7,506 nt of DNA from Gammaproteobacteria bacterium (lineage in GTDB: Bacteria; Pseudomonadota; Gammaproteobacteria; J113), in contig RFJX01000132.1 of NCBI GenBank assembly GCA_003694425.1, positions 1 through 7,506 on the forward strand. Direction: 5' to 3'. Shown piece after piece: positions 1-5,979 of the stretch. The position numbers were made by a program, and so were the translations under genes. The notes under the pieces were generated by a model that did no database searches, was not told where the DNA came from, and worked only from the letters and a program-made list of their open reading frames with translations. Position 1 is the first letter of the stretch; the number at the start of each line of letters is the position of its first letter.

Positions 1-11
1 AACCTCGTGGC

Positions 12-40
12 TTCCCCCATGTCTATTGAATCGGTAATAT
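12..40 (+). promoter_or_regulatory. Possible sigma-70 promoter of ssrA
   Basis: The hexamer TAATAT at 35-40 is one base from the TATAAT consensus. It lies 12 bases before the mature tmRNA 5' end, which leaves room for a short 5' leader of the kind RNase P removes. A weak -35 candidate, TTCCCC at 12-17, sits 17 bases upstream. The -10 assignment is reasonable from position; the -35 matches poorly and may be wrong. Confidence 0.4.
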
Positions 41-52
41 GAAGATTCTTTC

Positions 53-415
53 GGGGGCGACCTGGCTTCGACGCGGTACGCGAAACCCGAGGGGCATGCC
101 GAGGGGCAGATCACCTCGTAAATCCAGCTGCAACCAATATAGTTGCCAACGACGACAACTACGCACTCGCTGCCTAAACCCCAGTAGGGTGCCGTCTGAC
201 CGGAGCCGTGCCTGTGCGTCCGGATTTCAGGCGTCGACTCTCACAGGCTCGCGGAGCGGCGTGTCCGGCGCCAATCCGTCAAAATCTTGCCGGACTCGCC
301 TGCTGTCTTCCCTGCCGATCGGGTAGCAGCAGGTCAAATCAATAGACCGGCTAAGCATGTAGAACCGAGGGCGTAGGTGCCGCGGACGCGGGTTCGATTC
401 CCGCCGCCTCCACCA
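53..415 (+). ncRNA. ssrA: Transfer-messenger RNA (tmRNA), one-piece
   Basis: tmRNA rescues ribosomes stalled on mRNAs lacking a stop codon, working with SmpB, and tags the nascent peptide for proteolysis. The 5' end GGGGGCG (53-59) pairs with CGCCTCC (405-411), one G-U pair included, to form the 7-bp acceptor stem, followed by A and an encoded CCA (413-415). The T-arm is also visible: stem GCGGG/CCCGC (388-392 with 400-404) around the loop TTCGATT. The 5' domain contains the typical GGCTTCGACG and GCGAAACCC blocks. The tag reading frame starts at 145 and encodes ANDDNYALAA followed by TAA. The length of 363 bases is typical of gammaproteobacterial tmRNAs. Reverse-strand reading frames over the 3' end are artefacts. 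The 3' end of ssrA is a common phage integration target, but no integrase or repeated attachment site is visible here. Confidence 0.98.
145..177 (+). other. tmRNA proteolysis-tag reading frame (ANDDNYALAA-stop)
   Basis: The resume codon GCC at 145-147 opens a ten-codon frame, ANDDNYALAA, closed by TAA at 175-177. It differs from the E. coli tag ANDENYALAA only by D for E at position four. The terminal ALAA is the degron recognised by ClpXP and ClpAP. The preceding AATATAGTT resembles the upstream element that positions the resume codon. Confidence 0.95.
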
Positions 416-424
416 ATCCCCCAA

Positions 425-451
425 CCCCGGACCAGCGGTCCGGGGTTTTTT
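425..451 (+). terminator. Rho-independent terminator of ssrA
   Basis: A perfect 9-bp GC-rich stem, CCCCGGACC (425-433) with GGTCCGGGG (437-445), closes a three-base loop (AGC). It is followed by six T residues (446-451) and, after one C, three more. It starts ten bases after the encoded CCA end of tmRNA and should insulate the methyltransferase operon from the highly transcribed ssrA. Confidence 0.95.
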
Positions 452-467
452 CTTTGCCGGCCCGAAC

Positions 468-496
468 CTGTCCGGATAGCCACCAGCTCCTATACT
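468..496 (+). promoter_or_regulatory. Possible promoter of the methyltransferase/HgcAB-like operon
   Basis: TATACT at 491-496 matches five of six bases of the -10 consensus. CTGTCC at 468-473 sits 17 bases upstream but matches only three of six -35 bases. If it is real, transcription would begin at about 503-504, at the GTG start codon itself, giving an almost leaderless mRNA. It is the only promoter-like sequence between the ssrA terminator and the operon. Confidence 0.35.
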
Positions 497-503
497 GAGG
501 ATA

Positions 504-1160
504 GTGAGCCTCTACGTCCTGATGCGCCTGCTGGAGTCCGCACCCGAGCGCTACGATCGCGGGATCCGGCTGCTCACCCTGGGGGGCCTGGAGCCGGCCT
601 ATGAGAGGCTGCTGGACTGGCTGCCCGCCGGTCATCCCCGGGTGCTGGACATCGGCTGCGGGACCGGGACCCTGAGCCTCGCCGCGGCCAGGCGGGGGGC
701 CCGGGTGAAGGGTATCGACATCGATCCGCAGATGCTCGAGATCGCCCGATCGAAGGTCCGGGCGGCGGGGCTCGAGGGGCAGGTCGAACTGGAGGAACTC
801 GGGGTGGCGGAACTGGACCGGGAGCGGGAGCGAAGCTACGACGCCGTGACCTGCGGCCTGTCCCTCTCGGAGCTGGGCCCGGATGAACTGAGCTATGCAC
901 TGGAGCAGATCCACCGCCTGCTCAGGCCCGGCGGGCTACTGCTGGTGGCGGACGAGATCCGGCCCCGCAATCCCGCACTGCGCCTGCTCCATGCCCTGAT
1001 CCGCATCCCCCTGGTGGGGCTGACCTGGCTGCTCACCCAGCAGACCACGCATCCGGTCACTGGCCTGCCCGACCGGATCGAGGCGGCCGGCTTCACGATC
1101 CTATCGCTGCGCGAGAGCCGGCTCGGCAGTTTCCTGGAACTGGTGGCCCGCAGGCCGTGA
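504..1160 (+). CDS. cpaM: Class I SAM-dependent methyltransferase, probably corrinoid-protein-associated (CpaM-like)
   Basis: This 218-residue protein has a Rossmann-fold SAM-binding core. Motif I is VLDIGCGTG (residues 47-55), the acidic ribose-binding region is GIDIDPQM (70-77), and the post-motif strand is YDAVTCGLSLSEL (112-124), followed by RPGGLLLVADE (141-151). A hydrophobic, arginine-containing stretch at about 158-178 may dock it on the membrane. The fold is certain; the substrate is not visible. It overlaps the downstream HgcAB-like fusion gene by four bases (GTGA), which implies translational coupling and a shared pathway. This is the arrangement I recall for the family named corrinoid protein-associated methyltransferase CpaM; that family call rests mainly on context. 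The GTG start at 504 is chosen over ATG at 522 because it gives the fuller N-terminus and follows GAGG (497-500), although that spacing of three bases is short. Generic UbiE- or ArsM-like methyltransferases are alternatives; the cysteine pattern of ArsM is not seen. Confidence 0.85.
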   Translation: MSLYVLMRLLESAPERYDRGIRLLTLGGLEPAYERLLDWLPAGHPRVLDIGCGTGTLSLAAARRGARVKGIDIDPQMLEIARSKVRAAGLEGQVELEELGVAELDRERERSYDAVTCGLSLSELGPDELSYALEQIHRLLRPGGLLLVADEIRPRNPALRLLHALIRIPLVGLTWLLTQQTTHPVTGLPDRIEAAGFTILSLRESRLGSFLELVARRP

Positions 1161-2299
1161 AGACCCTCTCCTGGCTCTGGCTCAACCTGTCACTGACCCT
1201 GCTGCGGGTGCTGCCCTTCCCCTGCCGCACCGGGCTGGTCCGGGTGGGCAACCCGGGGCCCAGTTCGCCGGTGCTGCTGACCGGCAACTACCGGCTGACG
1301 GTGGCGCGGGTGCTGCGTGCCCTGGCCGGGCTGGATGTCTGGCTGCTGGTGGCCAACAGCCGCGGGATCAACGTCTGGTGTGCCGCCAGCGGGGGCCACC
1401 TGGGCAACCACGACGTCATCTCGGTGCTCAGGACCAGCGGCATCGAAAAGCGGGTCGGCCACCGCGATCTGGTCCTGCCGCAACTGGCGGCCACCGGGAT
1501 CGAGGAGCGGGTCATCCGCGAGCGCACCGGCTGGCAGGTCCACTGGGGTCCGGTGGAGGCGCGTGATGTCCCGGCCTATCTGGAGAGCGGGATGCAGGCC
1601 ACCCCGGCCATGCGTCGGGTCACCTTCCCCTGGCCCCGCCGGCTGGAGATGGCGCTGGCCTGGGCCTTCCCCATCTCCCAGCTCGCCTGGCTGCTCTGGC
1701 CTCTCTGGCGCGAAGCGGTATTGCCACTGATGGCCGTCGTCTGGGGGCTCGCCCTGGCCCTGTTCCTGGGCTTCCCCCTCTACCGGCGCCTGCTCCGGCC
1801 GCATCCCACCGTCGGCCTGATCCTGTTCGATTTCGGCCCCGGGGCGGTGCTGCTGCTCCTGTGGGCCGCGACCCTGCTCCTGCTGTGCCTGCACGGCCTG
1901 CACACCGGCGAACTCTCATGGGGCTACTTCGGGCGCTGGGCCCTGGCCACGCTCATCCTGTTGCTGATCCTGGGACTGGACCTGACCGGCAGCACGCCCA
2001 CCTACAAGAGCGGGCTGCACCCGGAACGGCACCTGCGCATCACCCTCGACGCGGAGCGATGCCGTGGTGCGGGTCGCTGCGAGGAGGTCTGCCCCGAGGG
2101 GGTGTTCACGGTTGACCGGCAGCGGCACCTGGCCACCCTGCCGGGGATCGACCGCTGCGTCCAGTGCGGCGCCTGCATCGTCCAATGCCCCTGCGACGCG
2201 CTCAGCTTCCAGGGACCGGATGGCACCTTTGTCCCCCCGGAGACGGTTCGAAGATTCAAGCTCAATCTGCTGGGGAAAAGGATGGTCCGCCGGGACTGA
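1157..2299 (+). CDS. HgcAB-like fusion: membrane corrinoid protein with C-terminal ferredoxin domain
   Basis: This 380-residue protein joins the two halves of the mercury-methylation system. Residues about 28-160 resemble the corrinoid-binding domain of HgcA and CdhD: VGNPGPSSPVLLTGNY (30-45), then GINVWCAASGGHLG (70-83), with Cys75 placed as the cobalt-ligating cysteine of the HgcA cap helix. HRDLVLPQL (102-110) and the GPVEARDVP block (131-139) follow. Membrane helices lie at about 165-184, 188-208, 225-248 and 260-276, and then comes DLTGSTPTYKSGLHPER (275-291). Residues 293-352 form a ferredoxin domain. Its second motif is canonical (Cys334, 337, 340, 344), but the first has Ala305 where Cys2 belongs (Cys302, 308, 312 present). 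HgcA's usual Cys-Ala-Ala-Gly-Lys reads Cys-Ala-Ala-Ser-Gly here, and the C-terminal cysteine pair of HgcB is missing. It probably carries methyl groups on cobalamin at the inner membrane, with the ferredoxin reducing the cobalt; the acceptor is unknown. The GTG start overlaps the upstream stop. Confidence 0.88.
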   Translation: MKTLSWLWLNLSLTLLRVLPFPCRTGLVRVGNPGPSSPVLLTGNYRLTVARVLRALAGLDVWLLVANSRGINVWCAASGGHLGNHDVISVLRTSGIEKRVGHRDLVLPQLAATGIEERVIRERTGWQVHWGPVEARDVPAYLESGMQATPAMRRVTFPWPRRLEMALAWAFPISQLAWLLWPLWREAVLPLMAVVWGLALALFLGFPLYRRLLRPHPTVGLILFDFGPGAVLLLLWAATLLLLCLHGLHTGELSWGYFGRWALATLILLLILGLDLTGSTPTYKSGLHPERHLRITLDAERCRGAGRCEEVCPEGVFTVDRQRHLATLPGIDRCVQCGACIVQCPCDALSFQGPDGTFVPPETVRRFKLNLLGKRMVRRD

Positions 2300-2349
2300 G
2301 GTCCCCTGTAGCCCACTCCCGCTGATCCGGGTCACGGGCATCGTCCCAT

Positions 2350-2760
2350 TCAGCACATGGACTGCAACGCCGCGATCAGGGGGCAACTGACAGTGTCCCG
2401 GCTCTTGCGGCAGTGTCGCACGAGTTTCGACAGGACCTGTTCGATGCGGGCCAGGTCGGCCAGCCGGGCGCGCACGTCCTGTAGTTTGCGCTCCGCCAGT
2501 TCCCGGCCCTCGTTGCAATGGGCGCCGTCCTCCAGATGGCGCAGCTCGCGGATCTCCTCGAGGCTGAAGCCGAGCCGCTGGGCGGACTTGATGAACTTCA
2601 CCCGTGCCACCTCCGCCTGCCCGTAACGACGGATGCCGCCATAGGGCCGCTCCAGCACCGGCAACAAGCCCTTGCGCTGCTAGAAGCGGATAGTCTCGAC
2701 ATTGACGCCAGCCTCCCTGGCGAAGGCGCCGATGGTCTGTCGGGAGGGAATCTCGGCCAT
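2350..2760 (-). pseudogene. merR: merR, mercury-type MerR regulator, interrupted by a TAG codon
   Basis: Read from ATG at 2760, the frame gives an N-terminal helix-turn-helix, TIGAFAREAGVNVETIRF (9-26), then TAG (2682-2680), then [20 protein letters not shown] (28-47). The stop replaces the conserved tyrosine of the MerR motif IRFYQRKGLL and needs only one base change from TAC. The rest is intact: [12 protein letters not shown] (59-70), LEDGAHC (76-82), the long dimerisation helix, and a C-terminus with Cys117 and Cys126. Cys82, Cys117 and Cys126 fall at exactly the Hg(II)-ligand positions of Tn501/Tn21 MerR, so this was a mercury sensor and not a ZntR, CueR or SoxR type. Length is 136 codons against 144. 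A product restarted at TTG 2667 would lack the helix-turn-helix. The gene begins seven bases after the channel gene. No merTPA genes and no MerR-type dyad operator are visible nearby. A sequencing error or stop-codon readthrough cannot be excluded. Confidence 0.9.
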
Positions 2761-2767
2761 CGCCGCT

Positions 2768-4428
2768 TCAGGCGACCACCGGGCCGGCGGCGGGCTCCGT
2801 GCCCCCGCGCAGTTGCTGGCCGAGCCGGTCCACCCGCTCCGGTGTGCCAACGATGTAGACTTCGTCGCCCGGCTCGATCCGGAACTCCCTGGGGAAATCG
2901 ACCACGACGGAATCCCCCCTGCCGATCGCGACTACCTGGCAGCCGGCCTGTATCGGCTGTTCCGCCCTCAAGGGGTGCTGGCCAGCGAGGAGGCCGGCGG
3001 GCAGGCGCACCAGCTTGACCCCCGGTTCGATGCTCAGGTACTCCTCGCCGAGGATGTGGAAGGCCAGGATCCGGCCCGAGACGTCACCCAGGGAGATGGC
3101 GAAATCAGCACCCACCCGGTACAGACGGTCGACCGAGGAGGCATGCTTGACGCTGGCGATGACCGGCACCTCCGGGTTGTAGTCACGCACCATGGCGGCG
3201 GCGAACAGGCTGGTGCTGTCGTTGTTCAGCGCCAGCACCACGGCACTCGCCCGCCTCACTCCTGCGGTCTCCAGCACCGACTGGTCGAGTACGCTGCCGA
3301 CCACGTCCACCCCGGGGCGCATCTCCAGGTCGATGACCGTCGTGAAGACTCCGTCGTCGCTCAGCAGTTCGACCACCTTCTGTCCCACGTCACCGAAACC
3401 GGCGATCACCACCGGACCGCTGGCCGGCAGTGGGTGGGCCAGGGTGGCGAGCCGCTCCAGGGAGGCGGGACTGCCGATGGCCACCAGGATGGCACTGGTC
3501 ATCAGTCGGGTGGCAGGGCCGGTGACCGGCTGGAACTCCCCCTCGACCCACTGACCGATCACGGCGGCGCCGATCCGCTCGCGCAGACGGGCCTCGGCCA
3601 GGGTCTGTCCGGCCAGCGGGCTGTCGGCGTGGATGCGAAGTTCGGCCAGCCCCAGCTGCTCACCCAGCTGCTGGACCCCGCTCAGCCGGGAGCGGGTGCG
3701 GTCGCTGGCCTTGGCCGCCAGGGCGGCGGCGAGGACATGGGCCGGGGTGTAGACCGCCGTGGCCCCGCTCTTCATCATCGGCACCCGGTGCAGGGGGTGT
3801 TCGGCGAGGGCGTAGATCGGCCCCCGGTAGCCGGCCTCGCGCAGCATCAGGATGAAGGTGGCGTTGTCCGGATCGGGGCCGTTGACGACCACGGCGTCGG
3901 CCTGCCGGACCCGCCCGATGGCGATATCCTCCTCGCCGATGGCGGCGTTGACCACCTCCAGGCCGCGACTGTCGAGACGACGGGCCTGGGCCTGGTCCTC
4001 CTCCAGCACCACCACCTTCTGCTGGTGCCGCTGCAGCTCCTCGATCAGCGAGGTGACCGCCGGTCCGTAACGGTATATGAGCACGTAGCGGCCCTCGGTG
4101 GGCAACTGCCGGGGCAGGCGCGCCTCGAAGCGCTCCTCGAAGAAGGGCAGCACATAGACCGGAAAGATGAGGAAGACCAGGAACAGGCCGAAGAACTGGC
4201 TGACGATGACGAACAGGCTCATCAGCGGATGGTGCCACCTGCGTCCGCGCCGTAACCAGTGGTGGTGAGGGTCTCGGCGGCCCACTCCAGGGACTCCATC
4301 AGTCCCCGCGGCTGCCCCTCCAGCAGGGCCATGCCCTCCTGGTAGAGCAGGGCCAGCAAGAGCAGGGCGATCGGCAGACTGGCAAGCAGCAGGAGCAGGC
4401 GGCGGGTGGAGCGTCTGAGGGCGGGCAT
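2768..4428 (-). pseudogene. Two-TM potassium channel with two RCK (TrkA-like) units, frameshifted after the pore
   Basis: The gene encodes an inner-membrane K+ channel with cytosolic nucleotide-gated RCK domains, in two frames. The first runs from ATG 4428: a basic start, TM1 (about 10-29), a pore helix, and the filter TTTGYGAD (55-62); it stops at TGA 4224-4222. The second frame supplies WHHPL, then from ATG 4222 TM2 (about 1-28 of that segment), RCK1 (45-165), TrkA-C (182-258), RCK2 with GFGDVG (275-280), and a second TrkA-C (396-472). Five bases (4242-4238) separate the filter Asp codon from the Trp codon; six would restore one frame, so a single missing base is the simplest reading. Restored length would be about 553 residues. 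The stop and the downstream ATG overlap as TGATG, so both halves might still be made by translational coupling. The start lies 44 bases after the kinase gene with no clear Shine-Dalgarno. K+ channel function is confident from the filter and RCK domains; the ligand is unknown. Confidence 0.85.
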
Positions 4429-4472
4429 GGGGGCAAAGATACACGCACCCTGGTTGCCGATGCCATCCTGGC

Positions 4473-5825
4473 TCAGCGGGTGACCACCACTCCCGGCTGT
4501 TCGATGACCACCCGGAACAGGGCGCCGCCCAGCTCTCCGGTGCCGATCTCGATGCGCCCCTTCAGCACGTCCTCGACGATCTCGCGCACCACCGCCAGGC
4601 CCAGGCCCTGCCCCTCGTTGATCTCGTCGGCGCGCACGCCGCGGTGGAGGATCGCCTGTTGCAGCTCGGGCGGGACCCCGGGGCCGTCGTCCTCCACCTC
4701 GATGACCAGCCCCTCCTCGCCGCTGGCGATGCGCAGCCGGACCCGCTTGCGACACCACTTGCAGGCGTTGTCCAGCAGGTTGCCCAGGATCTCGTTGAGG
4801 TCTCCCTCTTCCAGATGCAGCCGGACCCCTTCGGGGATCTCCAGTGAGAAGCGGATCTCCTTCTCGTGATAGACCTTGTCCAGGGCCGCCACCAGGCGCC
4901 GGGCGATGCGCTCGGGATCGATCGGCGTCACCACCAGGCTGCCGCCGGCGGTGGCGGCGCGCTTGAGCTGGTATTCGACGGTCCGGTCGATTCGCTCGAG
5001 CTGCTCCAGCAGCTCCGGCGGGGTGTCGCGCGCCTCGAGGCCGGCACGCAGGACCGCGAGCGGGGTCTTGAGGCTGTGGGCCAGGTCGTCAAGGGTGTGA
5101 CGGTAACGGGTGATCCGCTCCTGGGAGCTCTGCAGGAGCTGGTTGATGTCGGAGGTGAGCGGCAGCAGCTCGCGGGGGTAGTCTCCGCCCAGCCGCTGGC
5201 GCCGGCCGGCCTCCACCTCACCCAGCTCCTGCGCCACCTCCCGCAGCGGCGCCAGCCCCCAGCGCAGGATCAGGCCCTGGACCGCCAGCAGCACCACCGC
5301 CACCAGGGCCAGGTGGCCCCACAGGCTGCGGCGGAATTCCGCCAGTTCCGCCTCCAGGGACTGCCGGGTCTCGGCCACGTAGAAGGCGAGGTCCCGGAAG
5401 CGCTCGTTGCCCCATTCCCAGGTCACCCCGAAGGCCAGCAGCATCACTTCACCGCCCCCGGCCAGGGGCACCCGCTCCTGGAACAGGGAGTCCCCCGGCA
5501 GTGGCGGAGGCGGGATGTGGATGGTCAGTCCCTGGAGGGAATCGGACCGCCACAGGACCCGCCCGTTGGAACTGGTGATGAGGGCATAGAGCCCGGAGCC
5601 AGGGGTTGCATAACGACCCTCCGGCAACCTTTGCGGCATCTGCAGACGCCCCTCCTCGTCGATGCGGGCGGCCGCCAGCAGGCCGTAGATCTCCGCCTGC
5701 ATCCGTTCCCGCGCGCTGGCCAGAACGGCCTCCCCGAAGGCCCGCTCCAGGGCCACGCCGGTCAGACCCAGGAAGGCCGCCAGCACCAGGGTGGAGGCGA
5801 GGATCAGGCGCAGGTGCAGGGACAT
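4473..5825 (-). CDS. phoQ: PhoQ-like sensor histidine kinase
   Basis: This 450-residue membrane kinase phosphorylates the adjacent PhoP-like regulator. It has TM1 (about 7-27), a periplasmic sensor domain (about 28-169), TM2 (about 170-188), HAMP, and a dimerisation/phosphotransfer helix, DDLAHSLKTPLAVL (246-259), with His250 as phosphoacceptor. The ATPase domain shows the N-box NLLDNACKW (349-357), G1 VEDDGPGVP (377-385) and G2 GQGLGL (405-410). The H-box and the DKVYHEKEI and DNACKW segments closely follow E. coli PhoQ (HSLKTPLAVL, NKVYQRKGV, DNACKY), and the FYVAETRQSLEAEL segment recalls the PhoQ sensor. The acidic cluster used by enterobacterial PhoQ to sense Mg2+ is not seen, so the signal may differ. 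I chose ATG 5825, which has GGAG seven bases upstream, and not ATG 5957: the extra 44 residues would be translated hairpin spacer. A potassium channel gene follows 44 bases downstream. Confidence 0.92.
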   Translation of the reverse strand: MSLHLRLILASTLVLAAFLGLTGVALERAFGEAVLASARERMQAEIYGLLAAARIDEEGRLQMPQRLPEGRYATPGSGLYALITSSNGRVLWRSDSLQGLTIHIPPPPLPGDSLFQERVPLAGGGEVMLLAFGVTWEWGNERFRDLAFYVAETRQSLEAELAEFRRSLWGHLALVAVVLLAVQGLILRWGLAPLREVAQELGEVEAGRRQRLGGDYPRELLPLTSDINQLLQSSQERITRYRHTLDDLAHSLKTPLAVLRAGLEARDTPPELLEQLERIDRTVEYQLKRAATAGGSLVVTPIDPERIARRLVAALDKVYHEKEIRFSLEIPEGVRLHLEEGDLNEILGNLLDNACKWCRKRVRLRIASGEEGLVIEVEDDGPGVPPELQQAILHRGVRADEINEGQGLGLAVVREIVEDVLKGRIEIGTGELGGALFRVVIEQPGVVVTR

Positions 5826-5841
5826 CAGGGGACTCCGGAAA

Positions 5842-5947
5842 ACCGCTGCCCCGGCGGTCTTTCCTGCCGGGACCGCAAAATGCGATTTTGCGGTCCCTCC
5901 GGAATCGATGGCCTGCAGCCATCGATTCGGTCGCACATCCCTGTGCG
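5842..5947. repeat. Tandem hairpins in the phoP-phoQ spacer, possible dispersed palindromic element
   Basis: The 154-base spacer (5826-5979) holds consecutive inverted repeats. (1) ACCGC (5842-5846) with GCGGT (5854-5858), short and weak. (2) GGGACCGCAAAAT (5869-5881) with its complement (5885-5897), a perfect 13-bp stem with a 3-base loop. (3) GAATCGATGGC (5902-5912) with GCCATCGATTC (5918-5928), a perfect 11-bp stem with a 5-base loop. (4) CGCACA (5932-5937) with TGTGCG (5942-5947) around a tetraloop. None is followed by a U-tract, so they are not standard terminators in either direction. Being inside an operon, they could slow polymerase, stabilise the phoP part of the mRNA, or lower kinase relative to regulator. 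The dense array looks like a REP- or BIME-like element; only one copy is in this window, so dispersal is inferred. Confidence 0.75.
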
Positions 5948-5979
5948 GAGTGGGCACATCGGATTTTTCGAAGCGCCCA

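Noticed and set aside
39..326. Forward 95-codon open frame inside ssrA
   Set aside because: It lies within the structured tmRNA; the only supported translation there is the ten-residue tag at 145-177.
380..503. Genomic-island junction at the 3' end of ssrA
   Set aside because: The tmRNA 3' end is a frequent attachment site, but no integrase and no second copy of the 3' sequence is present, and a normal terminator follows directly.
227..914. Reverse-strand reading frames at 227-424 and 351-914 with RESNPRP-like and AAGIEPASAAP-like peptides
   Set aside because: These are translations of the complement of the tmRNA 3' end and the methyltransferase gene. Peptides of this kind are well-known spurious annotations across tRNA and tmRNA 3' ends.
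2300..2349. Bidirectional terminator between the converging HgcAB-like and merR genes
   Set aside because: Only a four-base stem (CCCG/CGGG) without a T-tract could be found, which is not enough to call a terminator.
2702..4255. Long forward open frame of 517 codons opposite the channel gene
   Set aside because: It is the complement of a gene with clear channel and RCK domains. The peptide is rich in Gly, Gln, His and Asp with no recognisable domain, as expected of an antisense shadow in GC-rich DNA.
4245..4428. The two channel frames as originally separate genes
   Set aside because: WHHPL, expected in the single-chain family between filter and TM2, is coded in the second frame before its first ATG, so a frameshift in one ancestral gene explains the data better.
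5826..5957. Kinase start at ATG 5957
   Set aside because: The added 44 residues translate the hairpin spacer. ATG 5825 has GGAG at good spacing and begins directly at the first membrane helix.
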